Part shown: positions 23,162-31,853 of the stretch, piece by piece | How positions within the stretch are numbered: position 1 is the first letter of the stretch | Layout: each line of letters opens with the position of its first letter | Assembly (NCBI GenBank): GCA_017617145.1 | Contig: JAFZWX010000112.1 | Location: 1-33,366 of the forward strand | Direction of reading: 5' to 3' | DNA: 33,366 bases | Origin: Treponema sp. | GTDB taxonomy: Bacteria > Spirochaetota > Spirochaetia > Treponematales > Treponemataceae | The notes under the pieces: model-generated | The model's input: the letters and a program-made list of their open reading frames with translations, nothing else | Told to the model about the DNA's origin: nothing | Databases searched by the model: none | Made by a program: the position numbers and the translations under genes

Positions 23162-25159
23162 TCATTTTCCGTATTGATTTTCAATTTCTCTAATCTGGTC
23201 GCGGTAAACTGCGGCCTGCTCGTATTCCATTCGCTCGGCACAGGCAGACATTTCCTGAGTAAGACGTTTGATGAGTTTTTTACGGTCAGCCGGGCGGAAG
23301 AGGTTTACACCATTTTTCAAGACTTCAAGATCCATTGCAGCTTCATCGCGTGCTTCCTTCTGCTCGTGAACCAAAATATCTTCTACCGCTTTTTTAATTG
23401 TTGTTGGAGTGATGCCATGTTCTTTGTTGTAAGCTTCCTGTACTTCGCGGCGGTGTTTTGTTTCTTTTACGGCAGCTTCCATTGCAGGGCTCATGTGGTC
23501 GGCATACATAACAACCTTTCCTTCGGAGTTTCGGGCAGCACGACCGATTATCTGAATAAGAGATGTTTCACTTCGCAAAAAGCCGATTTTGTCTGCATCA
23601 AGTATTGCAATAAAGCTTACTTCCGGCAAATCTATTCCTTCGCGCAAAAGGTTAATTCCAATAAGCACATCAATTTCGCCGGAGCGCAAAGACTTCAAAA
23701 TTTCAACGCGTTCAAAAGTATCAATCTCGGAGTGAATATATTTTACTTTAAGCGACAGCCCTGTAAGGTAATCTGTCAAATCTTCGGCCATTTTTTTAGT
23801 CAAAGTCAGAATAAGGCTGCGTTCCTTGCGTTCAATTCGTTCACGTACTTCCTTATAAATATCTTCCATCTGGCCTTCGCTCGGGCGGATTTCTACAATC
23901 GGGTCGAGCAGACCTGTTGGACGAATAAGCTGCTCTACAACCTGTGTACTCTGCTCAACTTCCTGTGGACGCGGAGTTGCCGTTACATAAATAATCTGAT
24001 TCATTTTGGCATCAAACTCTGCTTTTTTGAGCGGACGGTTATCAAAGGCACTTGGCAAACGGAAACCAAAATCAATAAGATTCTGTTTGCGGCTGCGGTC
24101 TCCTTCATACATAGCGCCAATCTGAGGAACTGTAACATGCGCTTCGTCAATCAGGCACAAAAAATCATCAGGAAAATAATGAAGTAAGGTTGCCGGCGGT
24201 TCTCCTCTAGCACGCCCGCTGATAGGACCAGAATAATTTTCTATACCCGGGCAAGTACCCATTTCTTTAAGCATTTCTATATCATAAGTGGTACGGGTTT
24301 TAAGGCGTTCTGCTTCGAGCATTTTTCCAAGACTGCGCAGCTCTTCTACACGTTCTTCCATTTCTGCCTGAATGCGGTCTGTAGCAGCCAGCAGTTGATC
24401 ATGCGGAACAACAAAGTGTTTTGCAGGATAAAATACAGTTTCGTCTATTTCGCCGGTAATGTCGCGATTCAGAACATTAAAGCGCTGAATAGCAACAATT
24501 TCTTCCCAATCGAGCAGAATTCTGTACGCTTCGTCTGTTTCCATATAAGGCGGATAAACTTCTATTACATCACCTTTTATACGGAAGTTTCCACGGTCAA
24601 GAACATCATCATTACGGGTATACTGCAACGAAATAAGCTGCCCCGCAAACTTTTTAATATCAAGTGTCTGACCAATTTCGACATGTACACGCATTCCCTT
24701 ATACAAATCCGGCATACCAAGACCGTAGATACACGAAACCGTTGCAACAACAATTACATCGCGCCGTTCCATAAGGCTGTAGGTTGCCTTGAGCCTGAGC
24801 TGATCAATTTCACGGTTTATATCGCAGTCTTTTTCTATATAAAGGTCTCTGGCTGCAACGTATGCTTCCGGCTGGTAATAATCATAATAAGAAACAAAAT
24901 ATTCAACCGCATTGTCTGGAAAAAACGATTTGAATTCGCGGTAAAGCTGGGCACTTAGAGTTTTGTTGTGAGAAATGATGAGAGTTGGCCTCTGAACCTT
25001 TTCGATAATTTTGGCCATTGTAAAGGTTTTACCGGAGCCTGTAACACCCTTGAGTGTCTGAAACTTATCGCCACGCAGAAAACCTTCACTAAGTTTTTGA
25101 ATTGCTTCACCCTGATCACCGCTTGGTTCAAATGGAGATACGACCTTAAACTCACGCAT
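23162..25159 (-). CDS. uvrB: Excinuclease ABC subunit B
   Basis: 665 residues, full length. UvrB is the helicase-like damage-recognition subunit of nucleotide excision repair; it receives DNA from UvrA and recruits UvrC. Visible are Walker A GVTGSGKT (38-45), the beta-hairpin region VSYYDYYQPEAYV, the DEAD-type box CLIDEAHVT, the helicase motifs GINLLREGIDLPEVS and QIIGRAARN, and the C-terminal UVR motif (RMEYEQAAVYRDQI) that contacts UvrC. GGAG of GCGAGGAGCG supports ATG 25159. It is the last gene of the apparent radC-PEGA-htrA-uvrB run, 22 bases after htrA. No oddity is visible. Confidence 0.98.
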   Translation of the reverse strand: MREFKVVSPFEPSGDQGEAIQKLSEGFLRGDKFQTLKGVTGSGKTFTMAKIIEKVQRPTLIISHNKTLSAQLYREFKSFFPDNAVEYFVSYYDYYQPEAYVAARDLYIEKDCDINREIDQLRLKATYSLMERRDVIVVATVSCIYGLGMPDLYKGMRVHVEIGQTLDIKKFAGQLISLQYTRNDDVLDRGNFRIKGDVIEVYPPYMETDEAYRILLDWEEIVAIQRFNVLNRDITGEIDETVFYPAKHFVVPHDQLLAATDRIQAEMEERVEELRSLGKMLEAERLKTRTTYDIEMLKEMGTCPGIENYSGPISGRARGEPPATLLHYFPDDFLCLIDEAHVTVPQIGAMYEGDRSRKQNLIDFGFRLPSAFDNRPLKKAEFDAKMNQIIYVTATPRPQEVEQSTQVVEQLIRPTGLLDPIVEIRPSEGQMEDIYKEVRERIERKERSLILTLTKKMAEDLTDYLTGLSLKVKYIHSEIDTFERVEILKSLRSGEIDVLIGINLLREGIDLPEVSFIAILDADKIGFLRSETSLIQIIGRAARNSEGKVVMYADHMSPAMEAAVKETKHRREVQEAYNKEHGITPTTIKKAVEDILVHEQKEARDEAAMDLEVLKNGVNLFRPADRKKLIKRLTQEMSACAERMEYEQAAVYRDQIREIENQYGK

Positions 25160-25181
25160 ACGCTCCTCGCAATGATGTAAC

Positions 25182-26426
25182 TTATTCAGCCAAAGTTATT
25201 TTTAATGTAACATCCTTTTTATTACGATGCACGACAACACTAACAACATCGCCAGGCTTTTTACTTTCCAGCGCAGAATAATACTCGGCGAGAGAAGTAA
25301 TTGCAATCCCGTCAATTTTTGTAATTACATCGCCGCCAAGATACAAAATAGTATTTCGATTTCCATAATAAACTGCTTTTGTTCCACCCTTAAGCCCTGC
25401 TTTTTCTGCAAGACTTCCGCTTTCTACTTCCGAAACAAGCATACCGGTAGTTATATCAAGTCCTGCATACTGTGCAATTCGTGACGTTAATTGAACAATA
25501 CTTGCATCAATTACGCCTCGCTGAACCTTTCCATATTTCAAAATATCATTTACAACACGAACGGCAATTTCACTTGGAACTGCAAAACCAACACCCGAAG
25601 AGCTTCCTGAAGAAGACATAATCATTGTGTTAATTCCAACCATTTTTCCAGAAGTATCAAGCAAAGGTCCTCCAGAGTTTCCCGGGTTAATTGCAGCATC
25701 TGTCTGAATCATATTACGGATAATGCGGTTGTTAGAATTCTGAATAGGTCGTCCCAAGCCTGAAACAATTCCAGTAGTCATTGTTCGTTCCATACCGAAA
25801 GGATTTCCAATTGCAATAACCTTCTGTCCTACAAGAAGCGTAGTTGAATCACCAAACGAAATTGTTTTAAGTGTTACTCCTTCAGGCGGATCAAACTTAA
25901 TTACAGCAAGATCACTGTCAATGTCTTCACCAACTACAGTTGCCTCGTACTGCGAACCGTCATACAAAGAAACATAGATTTTTGAAGCACCAGAAATTAC
26001 ATGAACATTTGTAAGAATATAACCTCGTTTGTCAATTATAGAACCACTGCCACTACCGCCATCGGTAACATAAGGCTCCCAAAACCAATCATAAGAAGTT
26101 ACCTTTGTATTGATATTAACTACAGCCTCGTTGCAATTACGATAAACATTTATGTTTTCATTTTCATCCTGAGTGTATGTTGTCTGATTATTTGCAACAG
26201 GAACAACAACCTCTGTAAAATCAGAATCCTCTACAACCAGCCCAAGATCATCAGGCTGAGTCTGCGAAACCTCTACCTGCTCAACAGAATAATCCTGAAC
26301 CTCTGCCGATTTTTTTTCTCCCTGATTCTTACCAAGGTTAAAAAAAACTACTGCCGTTAAGATAAATGCGACAACAACACCATAAGAAATACATCTGGCC
26401 ACCTGGCCTCTTGAATAAAGTTTCAT
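25182..26426 (-). CDS. HtrA/DegP-type serine protease with PDZ domain
   Basis: 414 residues. A single N-terminal membrane anchor (about 13-31) is followed by a linker and a trypsin-like domain with the triad His142 (LTNVHVIS), Asp172 (DSDLAVIKF) and Ser251 (NPGNSGGPL). One PDZ domain covers about 310-414 (GMLVSEVESGSLAEKAGLKGG; KPGDVVSVVV). The anchored one-PDZ layout matches DegS and other envelope stress proteases that degrade or cut misfolded periplasmic proteins. The start at ATG 26426 has no SD but a TTAAATTTATAGT stretch directly before it. It sits 17 bases after the PEGA/beta-barrel gene, consistent with quality control of envelope proteins. Confidence 0.94.
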   Translation of the reverse strand: MKLYSRGQVARCISYGVVVAFILTAVVFFNLGKNQGEKKSAEVQDYSVEQVEVSQTQPDDLGLVVEDSDFTEVVVPVANNQTTYTQDENENINVYRNCNEAVVNINTKVTSYDWFWEPYVTDGGSGSGSIIDKRGYILTNVHVISGASKIYVSLYDGSQYEATVVGEDIDSDLAVIKFDPPEGVTLKTISFGDSTTLLVGQKVIAIGNPFGMERTMTTGIVSGLGRPIQNSNNRIIRNMIQTDAAINPGNSGGPLLDTSGKMVGINTMIMSSSGSSSGVGFAVPSEIAVRVVNDILKYGKVQRGVIDASIVQLTSRIAQYAGLDITTGMLVSEVESGSLAEKAGLKGGTKAVYYGNRNTILYLGGDVITKIDGIAITSLAEYYSALESKKPGDVVSVVVHRNKKDVTLKITLAE

Positions 26427-26443
26427 ACTATAAATTTAATAAA

Positions 26444-28030
26444 TCAGAATAAATATGACAACCCAAACTTAGCATTTATTAACATATTTTTATCTGAAGC
26501 TGAAAGATCTTTAAGAATGCTTGCCTTTGCATCAAAACAGAAAGCTCCCGAACCAGGCATTGATATAAACTCAAGTCCTCCTTCAAGCACTTTATTGTTT
26601 GTCATAGAAGCCCATGCACTTGACTTAAGATTTTTTGCAGGCTGAATAGATGCAACAATACCATATTTCAGAATATCTTCATCGCTTGATTTAGTTGTTT
26701 TTGCAAACGAGTATTCACCGGTAACACCAAAATAAGAGCTTTTTGTTTCAAAAGCAGCTGTAAGCCCTATTCCCAAGCCCTTACCAATATCTGTGCCTAA
26801 AGGACCATAGCCTTTAACAGAACAGAAATTATAATCTATAAGACCTGCAAAATTAAGCTTAAGACCATCCTCAAGTGGAACTGTAAAATTGCGCTTAAAG
26901 CTTCCACTTGCCATAACCGGATTTTTACTGTCTTCTGCTATATTTTTAGTAGCAGCCCCTACTCCTATTGAACCACTGATTTCATAATAATGTGCAAAAT
27001 CGACAATAATTCCTGTTGTAATAGGAAGACTGTACAGATTAACGCCGCTGTCATTCATATCAATAAGTGGACCAAAATCAACAAAAAGTTTTACATAATT
27101 TACACCATCACCAAAGGCACATGGAAGAGAACCAATACCACTGCCAGAAGGCGTAAATACACTAAGCGGATAAATTAAACTCCTGTCAATTTTTATTCTA
27201 TATGATTCATCAAAATCAAAACTGTAAAGGTTTACTGTATACTGTCCATCAGAAAGGCGTTCCCCATAATTACCTGTTCCATCCCAGGTAATGCTTTGTT
27301 CCCAAGTTGAAAAACTATTGTATTCATGACTCCATACTTCATTTCCATATCTGTCACTAACACTCAAAATTGCAGAACCATCATTTGTAACTTCAAATGA
27401 AAAGTTAACCTTTCCAATTCCAGAAGTATAATCGGGATTAATCTGATTTTTAGAAATCTTAAATTTTGAAATTCTAAATGGAGCTGTTTTTAAAGAAGCA
27501 TTTACTGTCGCGGTTTTATGATTTTCTACATAAATACTTTCACTAAAATCTTCATAACCAAATTTCCTTACTTTGACTGTATGACTACCAGGATCTACTT
27601 CCATTGGAAATGAAGAAACTCTTGTGCCGTCAACATAAACCATACTTCCAGAAGGATAATTTTTTACATTAATAAATCCACAGGTGCGCTGCATAACAAA
27701 TTCATAAACATATGTATATCGCCTGCGAGGATAAATCTTACATCTTATTGTATCATATCCGCTTTTACGAAGTTCAAGATTATAATAAGTTGCCGAAAGA
27801 TCAACAGTAGCAACAGGAGTCTTTCCAAAAAGTTTTCCGTTTATATACACTTCGGCTTCGACATTAGCTTTGATTATTACGCCAATAAGTTCATCATCTC
27901 GTCTTTTAGTGCTATCAGGATTCCGTACTCCACCATCATATTCAAATTCCATCGATGCTGCAGACAATGCGCAGACAGTAAAAAGAAAAACCAGAACTAA
28001 CGAAAAATATTTCTTAAACTTCATATACAT
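26444..28030 (-). CDS. PEGA-domain protein with FlgD-like Ig and beta-barrel-like C-terminus
   Basis: 528 residues. Signal peptide 1-25 (ending CALSA). Two PEGA-like repeats: about 48-100 (AEVYINGKLFGKTPVATV..LRKSGYDTIR) and about 115-165 (GSMVYVDGTRVSSFPMEV..VRKFGYEDF). Next is a FlgD-type Ig-like domain (about 180-270; WDGTGNYGERLSDGQYTV). The last about 230 residues alternate in beta-strand fashion and end in LSYLF, with a terminal Phe as in outer-membrane barrels. PEGA domains are found in surface proteins and bind other envelope parts. Likely an outer-membrane or surface protein. ATG 28030 (AGG seven bases upstream) is preferred over ATG 28024. It starts eight bases after radC. Confidence 0.82.
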   Translation of the reverse strand: MYMKFKKYFSLVLVFLFTVCALSAASMEFEYDGGVRNPDSTKRRDDELIGVIIKANVEAEVYINGKLFGKTPVATVDLSATYYNLELRKSGYDTIRCKIYPRRRYTYVYEFVMQRTCGFINVKNYPSGSMVYVDGTRVSSFPMEVDPGSHTVKVRKFGYEDFSESIYVENHKTATVNASLKTAPFRISKFKISKNQINPDYTSGIGKVNFSFEVTNDGSAILSVSDRYGNEVWSHEYNSFSTWEQSITWDGTGNYGERLSDGQYTVNLYSFDFDESYRIKIDRSLIYPLSVFTPSGSGIGSLPCAFGDGVNYVKLFVDFGPLIDMNDSGVNLYSLPITTGIIVDFAHYYEISGSIGVGAATKNIAEDSKNPVMASGSFKRNFTVPLEDGLKLNFAGLIDYNFCSVKGYGPLGTDIGKGLGIGLTAAFETKSSYFGVTGEYSFAKTTKSSDEDILKYGIVASIQPAKNLKSSAWASMTNNKVLEGGLEFISMPGSGAFCFDAKASILKDLSASDKNMLINAKFGLSYLF

Positions 28031-28038
28031 ATTCTAAC

Positions 28039-28692
28039 CTACACCAACTTATTGAGCAACCCGCTTTCTAAAAAACTGTAATAACTGCTGCAATCAATAA
28101 TAATATGATCCAAAAGTGGAATTCCAATAATTTTTGAAGCAGCAAGCAGTTTTCCAGTACAGTCAATATCCTCATCTGAAGGTTCTACCGACCCGGAAGG
28201 ATGATTATGACAGACAATAATTGCCGATGCATTTTCCTTAATTGCTTCATAAAACACTTCGCGAGGATGTGCTACGGCACTATTTGTTGTTCCAATAGAC
28301 ACAACATGAATCTGAATTATATTGTGTCCGCCATTTAAGGTAACTGCCAGAAAATGCTCCTTGCCGTTCATTGCATAATGATTGACAAAAGGAATCACAT
28401 CACAAGGAGACCTTATGTGTGCCCCCAGGTGGCAGGTACGACGTTTTCCAAGCTCTATAGCCGCAGCCACAGCCAGAGCCTTGCTTTGACCAATTCCTTT
28501 CATTTTTAAAAGGCGTTCAACCATGTCATCATTGTTGCCGCAATCAAGTACATCAACAATTTTCTTTGACATTTCTTCAACAGACATCTGCCTGTTTCCC
28601 GCCCCTAGAATCAGCATTACAAGCTCATAATCCATAGGATAGCCAAGCCCGAACTTAAGAGCCTTCTCTCTTATATCAGGTTTATTATTCAC
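28039..28692 (-). CDS. radC: RadC-family JAB-domain protein
   Basis: 217 residues. An N-terminal helix-hairpin-helix-like part (about 1-85; MKGIGQSKALAVAAAIELGKR) is followed by the JAB/MPN-type domain with the metal motif: Glu near FYEAIKENA, then HNHPSGSVEPSDED and the later LLDHIIID. The family is common and metal-binding; despite the name its function in repair is doubtful and unproven. The start is GTG 28692 (no in-frame ATG nearby) with weak upstream signals (TATTATATAT). It heads the run radC-PEGA-htrA-uvrB and is divergent from the glucosaminidase-like lipoprotein gene. Confidence 0.93.
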   Translation of the reverse strand: MNNKPDIREKALKFGLGYPMDYELVMLILGAGNRQMSVEEMSKKIVDVLDCGNNDDMVERLLKMKGIGQSKALAVAAAIELGKRRTCHLGAHIRSPCDVIPFVNHYAMNGKEHFLAVTLNGGHNIIQIHVVSIGTTNSAVAHPREVFYEAIKENASAIIVCHNHPSGSVEPSDEDIDCTGKLLAASKIIGIPLLDHIIIDCSSYYSFLESGLLNKLV

Positions 28693-28799
28693 ATATATAA
28701 TATGCCCAAAAAAGAGGACTTCTTACAAAAAAATCATAAAAAAACTCAAAAAAAATGAATTCTTTTTCACTTTTCTTTTGTTTTTCCGATTTTATATAT

Positions 28800-29444
28800 A
28801 TGAAAACAACGAAATCTGCTTTTGTTACAAAAATCAACCTTTTAATTGGCGGAGCTGTCCTTTTACTTGCAATTACAGTTACTGCCTGTAAAACAATTCC
28901 GCAGGAACCTGAAAAAAAAGAACCTGTCGTCATTTCACGCTATCTTACAGCAAAAGGAGTTCTTACAGCCCCGCAACTTGCTGATTTTTTTCTTTACAAC
29001 GCACAAACTAAAACCCGCGAGGAACTTATTGAATTTGCTCAACTTTATATAGACGAAGCTGCTGCAGAAAACATAAACTCAGATTTTGCATTTGCACAGA
29101 TGTGTCACGAAACAGGCTTTTTACAATTTGGAGGCCTTGTACAACCAGAATGGCACAACTACTGCGGACTAGGTGCCATAAGCCCGGAACAACCCGGCTG
29201 CCAGTTCGAAACTGTACAGTCAGGAGTTCGCGCTCATATTCAGCATATTCAGGCCTATGCCACAACAGAAGATGTCCCATTAAATAACGAGCTTGTAGAC
29301 CCTCGCTACAGCTGGGTACATAAAACAAAATATGCCCAGACCATAGCCGAATTAGCTGTGTCCTGGGCAACAGATCCAAATTATGCAGATAAATTAGAGG
29401 GCTTACTGCAAAGGATGGAAGATTTTGCAACCTCTACCCAATAG
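28800..29444 (+). CDS. Glucosaminidase-domain lipoprotein
   Basis: 214 residues from ATG 28800, which gives a proper lipoprotein signal (LLIGGAVLLLAITVTAC, Cys30). An upstream in-frame ATG at 28755 would place extra hydrophobic residues before the signal and is disfavoured. Neither has an SD; TTTATATAT directly precedes 28800. The domain shows DFAFAQMCHETGFLQFGG, WHNYCGLGAI, then QSGVRAHIQHIQAYAT and LVDPRYSW, typical of GH73/Bax-like beta-N-acetylglucosaminidases, with Glu of CHETGF as catalytic candidate. It would trim peptidoglycan from the envelope side. Its last 11 bases overlap the 3' end of the converging UMP kinase gene. Confidence 0.85.
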   Translation: MKTTKSAFVTKINLLIGGAVLLLAITVTACKTIPQEPEKKEPVVISRYLTAKGVLTAPQLADFFLYNAQTKTREELIEFAQLYIDEAAAENINSDFAFAQMCHETGFLQFGGLVQPEWHNYCGLGAISPEQPGCQFETVQSGVRAHIQHIQAYATTEDVPLNNELVDPRYSWVHKTKYAQTIAELAVSWATDPNYADKLEGLLQRMEDFATSTQ

Positions 29445-30132
29445 TAGTCCCTGTAAATGCTTCATCATTCAAAATTGCTTTAATATTATCAAGTTTCTTA
29501 ACACCGGCACAGATAACCTTCATGCCAAGCTCACTCGCTTTTTTAGAAGCAATAGGATCAAAAGGACAGTTCTTTCCAGGAGTCCATTCGTCGCCTACCA
29601 TTTTGCGGAAATCTGCCCACGAAATTGTATCCAAAGGTTTTGCATCCGGATTTTTGCGAGGGTCATCTGTATAAACCTTTTCGATATTTGAAAGATTTAC
29701 GATTGTTTTTGCATCAAATTTTTCACCAAGATAAACTGCATCTGTATCCGTAGAAAAACCTGGTTTCCAGCCGGCAGCAACAAGTACCTGTCCGTCAAAC
29801 TTTAAATCATCAAGAGTCGGATTGTATACAACATCATTTTTGCAGTAGTCACCAAAGCAGGCCTTTACAAGTTGTGCATTAATGCGGGTTGCCATAATAC
29901 CAATCCAGTCGGCAGAACTTGCATCAAAATTTGAACCCGCAGCCCCTGCAACCTCTTTATAGGCATTCTGGTATACACGTGCAGGAGCACCACCACCTGC
30001 AACAAGAATAAGACGACGAGATTTATCTTGCTCCAGCCAGTCCGTACACATTTTTACAAATCCAGCCAAAAACTCAACATCCGGCTTATCCGGACAAATA
30101 ATTGAACCACCTACGCTTAGTACTTTTGTCAT
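29434..30132 (-). CDS. pyrH: UMP kinase (archaeal/spirochaete-type amino acid kinase fold)
   Basis: 232 residues from ATG 30132, supported by GGGGGA four bases upstream; an upstream in-frame extension to 30177 lacks support. It phosphorylates UMP to UDP in pyrimidine synthesis. Amino acid kinase fold signatures: KVLSVGGSIICPD, ILVAGGGAPARVYQ, GWKPGFSTDTDAVYLG, NLSNIEKVYTDDPRKNPDAK, and CPFDPIASKKASELG near the C-terminus. The lack of the usual bacterial PyrH N-terminal layout and the short length fit the archaeal-like UMP kinase of spirochaetes. It is the last gene of the sigma/anti-sigma/TIG run, 11 bases after the TIG-transglutaminase gene. Confidence 0.87.
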   Translation of the reverse strand: MTKVLSVGGSIICPDKPDVEFLAGFVKMCTDWLEQDKSRRLILVAGGGAPARVYQNAYKEVAGAAGSNFDASSADWIGIMATRINAQLVKACFGDYCKNDVVYNPTLDDLKFDGQVLVAAGWKPGFSTDTDAVYLGEKFDAKTIVNLSNIEKVYTDDPRKNPDAKPLDTISWADFRKMVGDEWTPGKNCPFDPIASKKASELGMKVICAGVKKLDNIKAILNDEAFTGTTIG

Positions 30133-30143
30133 AGAATCCCCCT

Positions 30144-31853
30144 TTAATATACACCTTTTATTGAAGGCATGCTCCAATACGAGCTGTATTTAGCTGTATT
30201 GCTGCTAGCTTCTTCCCAAATACTCTGCAATGCAAAGCTCTTAGGATATTTTACTGTTTTATTATCCTGTGCAAAAGGCTTTATCTCGTTGTAGCCTCTG
30301 GAAAAAACAATGTGATGCGAATCCATATTTCCAAAATAATAATCAGCCGCATCAGAAGTAATATTTTCGGTCCAGGCCTTATACTCAAGTCCATCTCCCA
30401 ATGCCACATCAATTGGAAGCCAGCCAAAACCATATAAATAAATTTCATTCCACCAGTGAGCTTGAGTTGTAAGATCCTGTCCAATTAAGATACCACTGTC
30501 TATTAAAGCCGGAATACCTGATGCACGGGCTAAAGAAGCAAAAATCACAGCATAATCATAAGCATCTCCCGAAGCATTTTTTAACATATCAAGCGGATCT
30601 GCATCATTGTTTCTAACTTTATCAAGAACAGAAAAATTCTCAATAATATATTTATAAATCAACTGGGCCTTTTTATAAGCATTTGTTTCCTTACCAACTA
30701 TCTGTGCTGCAAGTTCAACAATTTCTTCTGAGTCGCTTACAACAAGATCATCAGCTTTTGTATATTTTTCATACAAGGTTTGATTCATATTTTTATAAGC
30801 ACCTACACCGCTAACCTTTACTTCTGTATTAATTTCATAAACCGAAACCGCAAAGGTCTGGCGGAAAATACTCTTAGGCGAATTATTTCTGTTTTTTGTA
30901 ATCTGATGAATTATACAATTCTGATAATTCTGTAAAATTGGAGCCGGATTAATTTCTGTAAATTCAAGTGTCGGCTGACTCGCAAAAGTTACCGGAACCG
31001 GACAACGCAATGTAATTGTAGAAACATCTGTTGTCATAACATCCGAAATATCAGCAGAATACTGAACAAGATAAACTTTTTTTCCGTTATACGATTTTGT
31101 ACCAGCCCCCGCTGTTACCGTAAATTCAACAGAATCAGAACGCTCACGTCCGTTATCGACAAAAACAACTCCGGAATAAGCGCCATCAGGAACGCGAACA
31201 CGTATCTCGTTGTTATTCCAGTATTCATAGTCATCATCAAAATCAGAAGCACAAACTATATTGGAAGTCTTAATTGTAGTTGTAAGGAACGATGCCTCAG
31301 AAACAGCCTTGTCATAATCACTGGTAAAGCAAACCTTTGACTGACCTCGCGAAGCTCCAAAATTATTACCATAAATTGTAAGCAAAGAACCAATTCCAAG
31401 CTTCGAAGAAGAAAGTGATGAAATAACAGGCTTTGTTGTCTGAATAGATTTAGTAACAGGAACAGGAATATCAACCTCGTTTGCAAAAAGAGCAGGCTTA
31501 GAGCGCTGATTATTTACTCCAACAACTACAAGCCCATCCTGAATATTTGAAGGGAGCACCAGTTTTATTGCATCATCCTGCCACGAAATATATGAACTTG
31601 CTGTAAGCTTAGAACCCGCAAATTCAACATAACTCATATCACGCACATCGCCAAAATTTTTACCCTTAATAACGACAACATCTCCTGGCGAACCAACAGG
31701 AGGAACAATGGCTTCAATTTCCGGCACAGGCTTATTTTTAAAACCAAAGATTAAAACAATAGAAACAGCAATGGCCGCAACAGCTAAAAAGCAGGCGACC
31801 CTTACCTGAGTATATTTACGGAATATATAACTGAATTTTCCGGAATATTCCAC
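30144..31853 (-). CDS. TIG-domain protein with catalytically dead transglutaminase-like domain
   Basis: 569 residues from GTG 31853, whose G is shared with the TAG stop of the anti-sigma gene (TAGTG), so translation is probably coupled. One membrane anchor (about 17-36) and two IPT/TIG Ig-like domains (about 44-125, starting PVGSPGDVVVIKGKNFG; about 140-250, LGIGSLLTIYGNNFG). A beta-rich middle follows, then a transglutaminase-core domain (about 375-500). The active-site segment is GDAYDYAVIFASLARASGIP; its Ala431 (GCT codon, checked in the DNA) sits where the family has Cys (GxCxD). His466 (AHWWNEIYL) and Asp482 (LPIDVA) are kept. So the fold seems present without the nucleophile. Likely an extracytoplasmic binding protein of the sigma-factor system (inference). 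Confidence 0.85.
   Translation of the reverse strand: MEYSGKFSYIFRKYTQVRVACFLAVAAIAVSIVLIFGFKNKPVPEIEAIVPPVGSPGDVVVIKGKNFGDVRDMSYVEFAGSKLTASSYISWQDDAIKLVLPSNIQDGLVVVGVNNQRSKPALFANEVDIPVPVTKSIQTTKPVISSLSSSKLGIGSLLTIYGNNFGASRGQSKVCFTSDYDKAVSEASFLTTTIKTSNIVCASDFDDDYEYWNNNEIRVRVPDGAYSGVVFVDNGRERSDSVEFTVTAGAGTKSYNGKKVYLVQYSADISDVMTTDVSTITLRCPVPVTFASQPTLEFTEINPAPILQNYQNCIIHQITKNRNNSPKSIFRQTFAVSVYEINTEVKVSGVGAYKNMNQTLYEKYTKADDLVVSDSEEIVELAAQIVGKETNAYKKAQLIYKYIIENFSVLDKVRNNDADPLDMLKNASGDAYDYAVIFASLARASGIPALIDSGILIGQDLTTQAHWWNEIYLYGFGWLPIDVALGDGLEYKAWTENITSDAADYYFGNMDSHHIVFSRGYNEIKPFAQDNKTVKYPKSFALQSIWEEASSNTAKYSSYWSMPSIKGVY

Noticed and set aside
23141..24187. Long + strand open frame of 348 codons, and a further one at 24395-24958
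   Set aside because: They lie antisense to uvrB, are Phe/Cys/Asn-rich without any domain, and overlap the end of the cyclase gene; uvrB on the other strand is unmistakable.
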